Positions 1-10,117 of a stretch of DNA of 64,000 nt are shown here, piece after piece (within the stretch, counting starts at the first letter, position 1; each line of letters starts with the position of its first letter). Origin of the DNA: Enoplolaimus lenunculus (Eukaryota > Nematoda > Enoplea > Enoplida > Thoracostomopsidae); the NCBI GenBank assembly GCA_030248215.1, contig JASANG010003710.1, positions 124,001 through 188,000 on the forward strand, written 5' to 3'. The position numbers and the translations under genes were made by a program. The notes beneath the pieces were generated by a model. That model saw nothing but the letters and a program-made list of their open reading frames with translations, was not told the origin of the DNA and ran no database searches.

Positions 1-840
1 ATTAGGACTTTCTACATTATTTCACTAATTATTACAGTTACAAGCAATCTAATTTCAGCATTAAAGGGTTTTTGGGTGCGACGAATCTAAATAAATTGTT
101 CACAAACCTCCCAAAACCGATAATTAAATAGTTAGCTAATAGCTAATGTGCATACTAACATAATTTTTAAGCCTAAATTAAGATTTTTTTACAATATTTC
201 ACAAATTTAAAGTTAGAAGCAATCTAATTTTAGCACTAAAGGGTTTTTAGGAGCAAGGAATTTGAATAAATGTTTACAAACCTCCAAAACCGATAATTGA
301 GTAGTTAGGTAATCGATAATTTGCATATAAACACAATTGATAAGCCTAAATTAGGCGTTTTTACAATGTTTTACAAATTATTAGGGTTACAAGCAATCTA
401 ATTCCAGCAATAATGGTTTTTGGTGCGAGAAATCTAAATAAATTGTCTACAAACCCTCAAAACCGATAATCGAATAGTTAACTAATAGCTAATTTGCATA
501 TTAACATAGTTTTTAAACCTAAATTAGACTTTGTAAAATATTTCACTAATTTAAGGATAAAAGCAATCCAATTCCAGCACTAAAGGGTTTTTAGGAGCGA
601 GCAATTTGAATAAATTGTTTACAAACCTCCAAAACCGATAATTGAATAGTTACCTAATAGCTAATTTGCATATTAGCTTAATTGACCAGACAAAATTAGG
701 ACTGTTTTTAATTATTTCGCAAATTATTAGGGTTACTGAATGGTTTTTGAGTGCGAGAAATCTGAATAAATTGTTTACAAACCTCCAAAACCAATAAATA
801 GTTAGCTAATAACTAATTTGCATATTACCTTAATTGCTTT
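1..840. repeat. 174-bp AT-rich satellite, about 5 units, runs off left edge
   Basis: A long unit recurs at about 170-174 bp. The landmark AAGCAATCTAAT lies at about 43, 217, 391 and (as AAGCAATCCA) 561. A fifth unit near 721 lacks the landmark but keeps the flanking words AAACCTCCAAAACC and ATAGTTAGCTAATA. Units are diverged by substitutions and small indels, so the array is not young. It starts at or before base 1. No receptor exon was seen in it, so the missing 3' exons of the GPCR gene must lie further left. Confidence 0.85.
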
Positions 841-988
841 TATGTGTGTTCGAGCTTCGCTCAATAAATGTAGTCCCACTACGACTAGTTAAAAATAATT
901 CTAGTGTAACGCTGAGGTGGGTAGCCCACTTGGTGGCGGCTTCGAACACGACAGTGAACTGGCATTCAATAAAATTAAAAATGTAACG

Positions 989-1150
989 GTGACGCTATAC
1001 TTGTCGTACGGCGCCGTACGGCACAATCCGTCATCATACGGTATCGTACGTGAGTAATTCGCGTGCAATAACGCACGATAACGTGCGGTAATGTACCGTG
1101 CCAGCGGTTGCCGGCCGGTGACGGACGTCATTAAAAGTATAGTGCCACCC
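989..1150. mobile_element. GC-6 TIR MITE, copy 1
   Basis: It is bounded by the inverted repeat GGTGACGCTATACTT and AAGTATAGTGCCACC. The interior is a GC-rich run of GTACGGCRCCGTACGG-like words, strikingly different from the AT-rich surroundings. A second copy with the same termini lies at 11747-11971. No clear target duplication was found. A reading frame through it is a by-product of this composition. Confidence 0.65.
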
Positions 1151-1245
1151 TTAACCTGAAAGTTCACTGGACAAAAACTGATCTACACCCAAGGCAACCA
1201 TTGTCTAAACGGAATTTTCAATTATAAACAACTGTTTTAGTTTAC

Positions 1246-1442
1246 CTTTTTCTCCGCAAAATTTCGCGTTTGTACACAATTTTGACTGAAAAAGCATAAC
1301 AAATAGCAGATCGACAACGCTAAGATGCAATCAGCTAACAGTTTGAACACTGTACCGTTGATACCGAGCGCTAACTTAAATATTAATCCGTTATTCCAAT
1401 GTAACGACAAATTTGTTGGCCCAACAGTGTGCGAAAAATCGA
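1246..1442 (-). CDS. GPCR exon 4 (TM5)
   Basis: A strong acceptor TTTCTATTTCAG|TC precedes the coding sequence; the two leading bases complete a Phe codon from exon 3. It encodes HTVGPTNLSLHW (sequon NLS), then TM5 GLIFKLALGINGTVFKLLAD and a Cys/Leu-rich end. The donor is AAAAAG|GTAAAC in phase 0. The next exon, expected to hold TM6, was not found in bases 1-1245. Confidence 0.83.
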
Positions 1443-4400
1443 CTGAAATAGAAATAAAAATTGCCAAATAATAGTTTTACAGTAACAAATCAGCAGCATT
1501 TATCATCCAGGCCCATGTAAAGATCAGGGGCGGAACGTTTTGTTTGCGGGACTAGAATAGAATAAGCATAAACTTTAGACTATTTTTTTGCTTGGCTTAG
1601 GCTTAGGCTTAGGAATGAGCTCATTCTTAGTACATTTAGGCTTAGGCATAGCCTATTGCGATTTATTAATGCCCTTGTCCCGTCCCATTTACGGGCGCTG
1701 TGATATGCCCGACAAATGTCCAATCTTTGACGTAATATACAAACTTGCGTTCTAGGTCGTATTCGACGATATTATAGAACATCTAAAACCAGTGTGCAAC
1801 CGGAATTATAAAATACCGGAATCGAAAACTTAAAAAATGCCGGAACCGGAAAACAAAAAGTACTCGTTTTCAAAAAAATTATTTTTAGCGCTATCGTATG
1901 AGAAATTTCGGCACGCTCACACAATTTTAGAAAAATAAGTTAGAATAAATATGCGAATTTTTCTTAAAATTTTCAATAAAAACATTTTCTGTACCGAAAT
2001 TACCGGAAAATTCCGGTGAAAAAATGTCGATTTTCGGAACCGGACATATAGTAAAAAAATACCGGCTTTCTCTACCGGAACTAAACTTCCGGTATTGTTC
2101 ACTCTTGTCGGTTACGGTAAGAAAGCCGGTATGGCGTTTAAATGAATTTTTCGGTAACAAACATTTTTTATTTTCCGGGTACGGCTCCGGTTCCGGTTTT
2201 TATAATTCCTGTTGCACCCTGGGCAGAGCCGTTGTAAAAATATACACCCCACCCCGATATAAGTCTCGGAAAATTTTGGGGTTCCAATGACCATTCTAAG
2301 GGTTGTGTGGGTACGAAACAGTGATTCAATCACTTATCAATAAAACCGCATGCGCAAAGACACAGACGTAATGTGTACCATTAAACCCCTTTACAACAAT
2401 CGTCAAACGCTTCTTGGTTCGGTGATTGGGGCGCTTTGACCTCAGACACAGCCATGGTTACCCGTATGGCTTTGACTAAAAGGCTCAGATTTCATATACC
2501 CTGTAAATTTCAATGAGCTGACTAATCAATCCAGCTAGCGAGTTACTTATTTCTGAATTAATATCAGTAAACATTAACTCACTGTGAATTGAGTTGATTC
2601 TCACTATGGGAGTTGAGTTGACTCTGGGTGAATTGATTAATTAACTCAGAATGAATTGAATCAACTCAAAATGCTGAGTTCTGGTAGTCCTAACTCAGAC
2701 TGACTGATTCAATTCATTCTGAATTAAAATCAACTCACTAAAATTTACAGTGTACCCGTATAAAATGAAACTTACAATAGTTTCTTTCTGAACAATTATC
2801 AGTTAACAATTGATTTGGATTATCAATAAATTCCGCTGTATCATTGAGACTGACAACACGATTGGTCATATACATTGGAACTGCAAATGTTGCAACTGCA
2901 CAACACGTTGCTGCAATAATTGCCAACGCAGCGGTGTTGTTTTTGTGCAAATTACGACGTTTTAACGGTTGTGCTAATATAAGCGACCGAATAATACCCA
3001 TTGCAACCATGAGCCAGAGTGAAATTGCTCTGAGTGTAACGCTAAACAAAATTGCAGAAATCAAATTTAACTCTTCTTTTCACATAGAGTATACTGTGAG
3101 CAACTTAGCGCAAACTGTGTATGCGAAATCATATCTTACATATAAACACAACAAAGACCTCATATGAAATCGAAATATTCGAGTTAAGGAACGGGTTCTA
3201 AGCGGATATATGAGCTGCTACGAGTATATCGAAGCAGTCGAATTCTAAACTGCGGTTACTGTCGTGACCGGAATAACAGGGGGGTGATAAAAGGGGGTCT
3301 CCATTTTCAGTCCCAATCAATAGCAGTCTGTATCCCTAATAAGAGTCCGTAAGCGGATAGAGTCCCTAAACCCAAATTAGAGTTCATAAATGTCAATTAT
3401 TCCTAATTGTGGCGCATAAATGACTTCAGGACAAATGCATTTGAGTGCGAAGCTTTTAAAGTGTACTTAAGTTTTGAAAGTAACATTCCTAAGTATAACT
3501 TTGTATTATCGCTCAAGCTTTCAATGCATGGCAAAAAACGTTTAATTCAACGGATAGTGACAATACTGGATATATATCAGTAACGAAGGCTGGCGGAGGG
3601 CAGGTTGAAAATAAATAACAGTCCGTAACTGAATAACATGGGGTACCCCCTGGAGAGGCCAAATAAATATCAGTCCCTCATTCTTATTCAGGTCACTACA
3701 GTAGCATTAGCCGGTTTTGAACGATCGAACTATGATATCTGAAGAGCTGAAATTCTCCGCAGTAAAACATGGTAAATTATACGTAAAAATGAACTAAGTT
3801 ATCAAAGCAGACTAAATATTGATTCAATGGTATGGTTAAACCATAATGATGGATGTTGCATCAACTGCATAAATAAGGTACAGATATGAGCAAAATGTTC
3901 AATGTGTTATATAAAATTTGAAATGTGTTTATAAGCGCAAACCTGCTATAGTAGATCTGTTCATGAAAGCTGGGTAATTTTATAGTTAAAATGTTGTTTT
4001 TCTGCCTTATGCTTCATACTTCTTGAAACGTTTCTGGTTCACCTGGTTACATATAAAATCAGAAATTGGGCCAAAAATTGCTGATTTTCAGCATATGAAT
4101 TTTGGCCATTTTTATCAGGTAAAGCGTGTACCTCCGATCCCAAATATTCACGCAAATAAAATCTCATTTTTGAACCATGGAATCTGTAGCAAACAATTTA
4201 ATATAAATATGGTAAAAGGTGTTCCCACGATCCGAAATGTTAAGGCAAGTAAAATCTCATTTTTGATCCTTTTGATCCATGGCAAACAAATTAAGATAAG
4301 TCAGGAGAAAGGTGTTCCCCCGATCCCAAACAATCACGCAAATAAAATCTCATTTTTGATCCTATTGATCCATGGCAAACAATTTAATATAAACCAGGTA

Positions 4401-5696
4401 AAAGATACTGTCGTCGTCTGTTGAGAAATTTCCGAGGGTGATGCTTATAACCGACCCTAAAGTAAACCATTACCTTACAGTTGCATGGAACCATTCAACA
4501 ATTGCCCATGGCAACGTGTACCTATCGGCTTGACAGTCATATGGTACCAGACGAAAATGAACCAAATATAACACATAAAGTGCCATAACGATTGCATCTG
4601 ATACTGCAATTCCTAAAACATTATATAAACGGTCCATGACAACTGTAACGGCGTGCCAGCTAATTGTAAGCCTCAACGCAATCCTAGGTTTATTGCCAAG
4701 GCTCAAACGCAAGCATAATCCTAAGTCTAAGCCTAAGCGTATTAGCATCCTCGTTTCTATAGTCCCACAGTTTCGGTGTCTCACAGTGAGCAGGTCCGTA
4801 TACATACGATGGTCAACCGAAAGCATGCAATGTGGAGTTGAAATTTTTAAACAACACTTATTCTCGCCATTGTTTGTCTTTAAATTTAGTTCTGTTTTTA
4901 ACTGTATGCTCAAATGTGCGCAGCATCTACACTGAAAAATTGGCGAGGTCAATTGACTCTCTCCGATAGAGGCTTTTCCTGACTGCACAAACTGAGTGAA
5001 AATTCGACTCCGCCAGAGTGAAATTCGATTCACTGAATCCAATGGGAGTAAAGCTGATCCAGCACTTTTCAATTTCATCCAACAGGAGTAAAGCTGCTGC
5101 AGTACTAACACAAGCTGAACTTGCAATTGCACTGCAAAAAATGGTGAGTCAAATTGACTCTCTCCGAAATAGGCTCTACTGGACTACACAAACTGCGTCA
5201 AATTCGACTCCGTCAGACTCATATTCATTTCACTGACTCGACGTTTGACTCTGGGGAGTCAAATTTGTCCTCACTTTGTGTTGTCCCTTACAACCTGTTT
5301 TGGAGAGAGTCAATTTGACTCACCAATTTTGCAGTGTGGTGTCGGAAAACTATCAGTAGGGAGCATGTTTCGATTTTACACTGCTCTACAACCGATTCTA
5401 AAACTTTTTCTGTGGGGGGGGGGGGGCAAAAATATCTCGAGAAAGTCTTCTTCCTCTGGCCACCCCTCTGGAATGGGACTGAGCTGGACACCCTTGCAAA
5501 TCTCAGTAGGAAACTAACCAATCAAAATCGTATTTATTATAGACTGCATTTCTTTTACTCGTAACACAATTACGTTAATAACATTTGCAGTGACTCCGTA
5601 CAAGCAAAGTCCAGTTGCTAAATACCCATGAACCATGTAGTAATCATAATAGAACGCTTCTAAATAATCGTATGACGAATTATTACTCGCCGACAT
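1246..5696 (-). CDS. DMSR/FMRFamide-type peptide GPCR gene, 5' four exons
   Basis: A class-A (rhodopsin-like) receptor most like the dromyosuppressin/FMRFamide receptor (DMSR) family of nematodes and arthropods; such plasma-membrane proteins bind RFamide peptides and signal through G proteins. Coding exons, 5' to 3' on the minus strand: 5696-5519, 4612-4474, 3041-2776, 1442-1246. Phases agree at every junction (1, 2, 1), giving 260 codons open throughout. TM1 is near residues 23-45 with Asn38, TM2 has the IAVSD core (Asp65), and TM3, TM4, extracellular loop 2 and TM5 follow. The usual DRY motif at the end of TM3 appears as IRS. The model ends at a GT donor in phase 0, so TM6, TM7 and the tail are off the left edge. 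Introns of 906, 1432 and 1333 bp are swollen by transposons. Family assignment is by recalled pattern, not a search. Confidence 0.85.
1510..1665. mobile_element. TEL-A MITE, truncated, in GPCR intron 3
   Basis: TEL-A elements start GGCCCATGTAAAGATCAGGG and end in the complement (..CTTTACATTGGCC). They have conserved arms (GGACTAGAATAGAGTAAGC, CTTTAGAC) and a centre of TTAGGC repeats. This copy has the left terminus and a short array but no right terminus. Confidence 0.8.
1790..2221. mobile_element. hAT-n1 MITE in GPCR intron 3
   Basis: The ends CAGTGTGCAACCGG and CCGG..GTTGCACCCTG are inverted. The interior repeats GCCGGAACCGG-type words on both sides of an AT-rich core. The CAGGG.. ends match hAT elements, and the relative at 54658-55036 has a perfect 8-bp duplication. 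No target duplication is visible here, suggesting age. Several reading frames across it are incidental. Confidence 0.7.
2499..2752. mobile_element. FB-1 foldback MITE, copy 1 (GPCR intron 3)
   Basis: FB-1 elements are about 230-255 bp, begin CACTGTAAATTCCAATGAG and end in the complement, usually between TA dinucleotides. The interior is imperfect direct and inverted copies of TGAGTTGATT, so one strand can fold almost end to end. This copy starts CCCTG and ends ACAGTG with TA on both sides. Confidence 0.85.
2776..3041 (-). CDS. GPCR exon 3 (TM3, TM4, extracellular loop 2)
   Basis: The acceptor is TTTTGTTTAG|C. The product reads VTLRAISLWLMVAMGIIRS (TM3), a basic loop QPLKRRNLHK, TM4 rich in Ala and Ile, and a loop with sequons NDT and NCS and the Cys expected to bond to TM3. 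The donor ATT|GTAAGT leaves phase 1. A transposon end (FB-1, 2499-2752) lies only about 23 bp inside the downstream intron, close to this donor. Confidence 0.88.
3259..3701. mobile_element. TAp MITE, copy 1 (GPCR intron 2)
   Basis: TAp elements are about 440 bp, start CTGTAGTGACCCGAATAAG, end in the complement and sit between TA dinucleotides, as expected of Tc1/mariner-pogo relatives. The interior is unique sequence conserved between copies (for example CGTTTAATTCAACGGATAG) and shows no reading frame. Copies lie at 6008, 19774 and, reversed, 37591. Confidence 0.85.
4117..4406. repeat. Three-copy ~93-bp tandem repeat in GPCR intron 2
   Basis: The words AAAATCTCATTTTTGA, TCCATGGCAAACAA and GGTGTTCCCACGATCC recur with a spacing of 92-94 bp (near 4158, 4250 and 4344). 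The in-frame translation across it merely reflects the repeat. Confidence 0.8.
4474..4612 (-). CDS. GPCR exon 2 (TM2, loop, start of TM3)
   Basis: The acceptor is TATAATGTTTTAG|GA. The exon encodes IAVSDAIVMALYVLYLVHFR, the loop PYDCQADRYTLP with the Cys expected near the first extracellular loop, and WFHATV entering TM3. The donor AAG|GTAATG leaves phase 2. A nearby GTAAGG donor would leave a phase that does not fit exon 3, so GTAATG was chosen. Confidence 0.85.
4930..5065. mobile_element. FB-2 MITE fragment in GPCR intron 1
   Basis: Left part of an FB-2 element: CACTG, then GTCAATTGACTCTCTCCGA, an ACACAAACTGAG word and CGACTCCGCCAGAGT. The right half is replaced by unrelated sequence before the next copy at 5130. 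Confidence 0.65.
5130..5336. mobile_element. FB-2 foldback MITE (GPCR intron 1)
   Basis: FB-2 elements run CACTGCAAAAAATGGTGAGT to the complement CACCATTTTTTGCAGTG over about 210-220 bp. Both arms carry GAGTCAAATTGACTCTCTCC and GAATTTGACTC words. The termini resemble FB-1 (CACTG.AAA) but the sub-repeat differs. Confidence 0.85.
5519..5696 (-). CDS. GPCR exon 1 (start codon, N-terminus, TM1)
   Basis: The ATG at 5696-5694 follows CTGAAA. The short N-terminus is Tyr-rich with the sequon NNSS and no obvious cleavable signal peptide, as is common in this class. TM1 (HGYLATGLCLYGVTANVINV) is followed by the first intracellular loop RVKEMQSIINTIL. The exon ends in phase 1 at donor G|GTTAGT. No T-rich acceptor lies just upstream, so this is probably the true start, although a 5' UTR exon further right is possible. 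Confidence 0.85.
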
Positions 5697-6007
5697 TTTC
5701 AGTTAAAGAACTATTAAAATAATTAATACAAAAATAATCAAATATTTATTGAATTTCTGAAATTTAAAGTCAAATCAGAAGTATTCATATATGCCATATG
5801 GTCGTATAAGATGAACCAAATAAATTCTAGCACAATTCCAAAGGCTTTTAGGGACTTAAAGGTAACTTGAGTATAAGCTTGTGCCAAAGCTTTAGAGTAT
5901 AATGATAAGCTTACGATAAACCGAAGCCGATGTAGCGTTTCTTATTCAACTGATGAGTTTTTTATGAATAAACCAATGTTTGGGCGAACTCAACTCCATT
6001 CTAAATA

Positions 6008-6447
6008 CTGTAGTGACCCGAATAAGAGAGGGAGTAACAAGAAAGGGGTCCCATTTTGAGTGCCAATCAATTGGAATTCATATTCCTAATAAGAGTCCGT
6101 AAGCGGATAAAGTCTCTAAATCCTCATTAGGGTCCATAAATGTCAATTATCACTAATTGTGGTGCATAAATGACCCCAGGACTTAATAAAGTCGAGTTCG
6201 AAACTTAACAGCATACTTAAGTTTTGAAAGTACATTCCTAATTATAAAATATCATTATCGCGCTCAAGCTTTCGATACAAGACGAATAAACGTTTAATTC
6301 AACGATAGTTGCAGTACCGGATATATATCAGTAACGAAGGGCGGTGGAGCGTGGGTTAAAAATAAATAACAGTCCAACACCAAATAACAGGAGGTGCACT
6401 TTGGAGAGGCCAAATCAGTTTCCTCCCTCTTATTCGAGGCACTACAG
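6008..6447. mobile_element. TAp MITE, copy 2
   Basis: Full-length relative of 3259-3701 between TA dinucleotides. It lies about 310 bp upstream of the GPCR start codon and so may overlap that gene's promoter. Confidence 0.85.
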
Positions 6448-6809
6448 TACGCAGGATTGTGGTAGTTATTCCACTTAGAATTAAGAATTAGCCAAACTGA
6501 AGCTAGCGATATTAAAACCCTCAAATTATAAATATACTTGAAAAATTAACGTTGTATATATTTCTATTATATACAACAGATATATGTTCTGTGTAAAAGT
6601 AAGTCACGTTATTTCCTAGAAGTAGCATATTACGTAGTCAATTGCAGTTAACTTTAACCAATAAACGAAAAAAGCGGTATTGTTTTGTGCAAAAAATATT
6701 CCGTTTGTATCCTGAATATTTTTGTAAATTTTTTAGCTGCGAAAAATTATCAGCCCACACTGGGTTCAAGTCCTACACGAGAGTTCGACATTCAAACCAT
6801 GCTTGAAAT

Positions 6810-6862
6810 AAAAGATTTACATAATAATGTTAATATTAATAATAATAATAATGTTAATAATG

Positions 6863-6893
<31 letters not shown>

Positions 6894-6925
6894 TAATAAT
6901 AATAATGATAATAATAATAATAATG

Positions 6926-6956
<31 letters not shown>

Positions 6957-6994
6957 TAATAATAATAATGATAATAATAATAATAATAATGATG

Positions 6995-7058
<64 letters not shown>

Positions 7059-7095
7059 TAATAATAATTATTATAATTATAATAATAATATTACT
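6810..7095. repeat. (AAT)n microsatellite with GAT/GTT variants
   Basis: About 285 bp of AAT triplets broken by GAT and occasional GTT. It gives a long poly-Asn (or poly-Ile) frame with no start context, splice sites or flanking coding signal, so it is not treated as a gene. Confidence 0.95.
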
Positions 7096-7350
7096 AAAAA
7101 CCTAAAACATTTGTACACGCTAGAGTTATAAGGTGGGGCATAATATATTCAGGCTTCATACATTAGATTTTACCAGTTCACATGTTAATGTAATTAGTTT
7201 TTTTACAGGTTTGATGCATATACAAAACTTATTCGCCTTTCCCTTCTACCTAAGAGCACGTTGGACATACGCCTTACCTGTCATAACCATTTTTGTTTCG
7301 AATAAATATAAAAGTTGGGAAAACGGTATTATTTCTTTAGCTAAATTCAT

Positions 7351-7554
7351 GCCTATGTATAGAACAGGGCTGTTACGGTAGTATAAACATGTTTCTAAGC
7401 TTAAACCTAAGTTTAAACCTAAGCCTACGCGTAGAGGTGAGCTTGTATCTAAACCAAAGTCTAAGCTTATTCATAAGCAAAAAATAGTTTAAATCTATTG
7501 CTTACTCTATTGAAGTCAAACGGAAAAACGTTCCGCCCCTGATCTTTACATGGA
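7351..7554. mobile_element. TEL-family MITE with unlike ends
   Basis: The left end is TEL-B-like (CCTATGTATAGAACAGGGC) and the right end TEL-A-like (CGTTCCGCCCCTGATCTTTACATGGA). The centre is a decayed CCTAAG array with a GCCTACGCG..GAGCTT interruption. The mixed ends suggest that the subfamilies exchange parts. Confidence 0.75.
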
Positions 7555-8387
7555 CTCGTATATAAATTATAATGCAATAATTCATGCCCAAAACGGCAGT
7601 ATTTGCCGAATCAACTTTGTCAAAACGAAACAATATTTTGTATTCCATGTGTTACAGAAAATCAAAACTATAACATTAACATAATCTAAACCTAATCTTT
7701 AACCCAAACATGAACACCTGACCCTAAATTCTATGCAAACACGTAATGCAATGCACAGGGTCAAAATAAACCTCAAGCGAATGACTTCTTTTAGTACATA
7801 TATAACATTTACTAGTACACGTAGTTGCACACATGTGCAACCGGAGTAAAGGCATTTCCGTCCGAAGCTAAATTGTTGCCTGAAAAAACTGGTTATTGAA
7901 AAGGTATAGTGCTTTGCAGATATATCAAACTTACCACAAAAGATAGCTATTCTCAATGGATACCGTCTTAATATGCATACGTAACGTAAATAAAAATCTG
8001 TTGGAACGCTGCCCATTTTATACTACAGTAAGATTATGGCGTTTAATGTCGATGACTTTGTGGGAAGCAGTCAAATGATTTAAATATGATTTCAGATATT
8101 GTGCGATACACAAATAGTCAAGACAATCGCAAAACTCCACGAATAGGATCTGATGCCAATGAAATGAAAGAGGGTTCTTAGCGTGTTGTGTTTTGATTGG
8201 ATCCAACGCGGTCAGCATCAGCCAATCTGCGATTTGAAAAACGTGATATTGTAATATGTGCAGTGGAATTTTTGTGAGAGGTTGGCATTATGCGGTGTTT
8301 TGACTAGAGAGGAGAAAAGTGTTTTGAAGGGAATGTGGGTTCGAATGTAATGTATATATGTTGGAATGTGGGGTATGTTGAAATGTA
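7555..8387. other. Unannotated intergenic stretch
   Basis: AT-rich unique sequence. 7690-7730 has loose CCTAA words. No splice-bounded coding segment, TIR pair or tandem array was recognised. Confidence 0.5.
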
Positions 8388-8878
8388 ATGAGTTTGGATG
8401 GTGGAAATCGACGGGTTTTTAAAAAGTTTTTAGTGGATATTGGCTGCGAGAAAACGTGTTTTTTTTGTGGTTACTGGTGCACGATTTTTGTTGGAAAATT
8501 GTTATTTTGGATTATTACGAACGCCGCTTTGGATTCCGTTGGCTCCGATAGATCACGGTTACTGTGGAACGAAACCGTAAGTAAACTTAGCGAGGGCCGG
8601 GGTTACAATATTTTCGACGATTTCTTGAGACCAATTGTTTCGAAGAAATTGTGCGACACCTTTGATGTGATGATTGGCATCAGAACACTGAAAATGACCG
8701 TGACAAATTTGTCCTGTTTCACGTATTTTTCGACAAGTTCAACGAAAACTATCTGGCGAACTACAAAGTGAGAGTGTTTGAATGTCATCCCGTGTACGGG
8801 ACCATGACAAGATGGTGCGGTACACGTTGGACTAGAACACTAAATGGTCAACGCACTTTTTCAATCCCGTCGTTTGCG
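8388..8878 (+). pseudogene. Possible decayed coding remnant, family unknown
   Basis: The stretch is less AT-rich than its surroundings and keeps protein-like stretches. One, ending near 8690, reads like a globular segment (GRGYNIFDDFLRPIVSKK). Another at about 8700-8878 is in a different frame, rich in aromatic and charged residues (KFVLFHVFFDKFNENYLANY). Neither is a family I recognise, and no start, splice or domain evidence makes a gene. It abuts the FB-2 element at 8881. It could be a remnant of a host gene or of a transposon. Confidence 0.3.
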
Positions 8879-8880
8879 GA

Positions 8881-9103
8881 CACTGCAAAAAATGGTGAGT
8901 CAAACTGAGTCTCTCCGAAATAGGCTTTTCCTAACTACACAAACTGAGTCAAATTCGACTCCGCCAGAGTCAGATTCTACTACACTGAGAGCGATTCGGG
9001 TGAGTTGAATTTGACTCGGTCGGAGTCGAATTTGACTCAGTTTGTATCGTCCTGTAGAGCCTATTTCGGAGAGAGTCAATTTGACTGACCATTTTTTGCA
9101 GTG
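8881..9103. mobile_element. FB-2 foldback MITE, complete
   Basis: Complete element with both CACTGCAAAAAATGG ends. The centre holds facing words GAGAGCGATTCGG and TCGGTCGGAGTCG. Confidence 0.88.
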
Positions 9104-9309
9104 TATCAACGTTACTACAAACAATTATTTTACATCTGCTAAAGCTTGCACTGGACCCTACAAAGAGTCTTCATGTCCGCCAATAAACGAAATTAGACAA
9201 ACTGGCGCATTGGCTTTAGAATAAGTTTCACCTGCTTCAGAATCAGCGTCATTGTATGGTTAATATTAGACAAAAATAGTCACAAATATTGCATATACTT
9301 TTATTATTA

Positions 9310-9780
9310 CTTGCTGACACTGTGGTAAAAAACCCCATAAAGCTCCCGACGGACTACCACGCGCTATTTAAAGTGCTTTCATAAACCTCTAAACTAATTA
9401 ACTTTCGTTTAGTCTGCGTCGAAATGGCACACAATATTTAGTTAAGTAGTTTAGTTAGAATTATGTTTAAATCTACTCACTAAAAATATACTTAAAATTA
9501 CGTAAAACTGTTGCCGAGTTTTAAGTGGTGGTTTTACTTACTATGGTGCTTGGCAAAGGTTTATTTAATTTTAAACAAACACAAAATTCTTAGTTCTACA
9601 TTTACTTTGGTCAAGAAATGACAGCAGTAGTTTTACTTATTTACATTATTTAAGCAAAGGTTTACTCATTAGAACATTTACACTTTAAAAAAGTTAGTAA
9701 AATATAAATAAAGTATTTTAAGTAGTGTTTTTACAGCGTAATTTTTAATTAGAGTGTTTTTACAGAATAGTATTCACAAA
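9310..9780. repeat. Low-complexity GTTTAA/TTTAAGT-rich stretch
   Basis: Loosely repeated words such as GTAGTTTAGTTAG, TTTACTTA and ACTTAAAAT on both strands, similar in style to 60095-60440. Clear ends were not found, so a decayed foldback element is only a possibility. Confidence 0.4.
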
Positions 9781-9866
9781 GTACTTAATGTGGAGTCCTA
9801 ATTTTACCAATTACAGCTGAGAAAATAATATATTCTACAATTGCTTGGCAATGAACAGAGAACATA

Positions 9867-10117
9867 CACTGTAAATTCCATTGAGTTGATTTTAACTCAG
9901 AATGAGTTGCATCCACTCAGAAGTCTGAGCTCTGAATTAGGTCTTTTAGAAATCAGAATTATAAATTGTTTTAACTCATTCTGAGTTAATTAATCAGCTC
10001 ACTCGGAATTGAATCAGCTCACAGTGAGTTAACGTTTACTGTTATTAACTCAGAAATTACAATAAATAACTAATTCTCTCTCTGAGTTGATTAATCAACT
10101 CATTTGAATTTACAGTG
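9867..10117. mobile_element. FB-1 MITE, copy 2
   Basis: Complete, between TA dinucleotides, in the opposite orientation to the copy at 2499 (the TTGATTTTAACTCAG end comes first). Confidence 0.88.

Noticed and set aside
4620-5132. A single 220-residue minus-strand protein
   Set aside because: Only the last part is receptor exon 2; the remainder is intron and an FB-2 element, and a clear acceptor with matching phase lies at 4612.
6685-7131. Poly-Asn protein
   Set aside because: Frame is created by an (AAT)n microsatellite and has no conserved flank.
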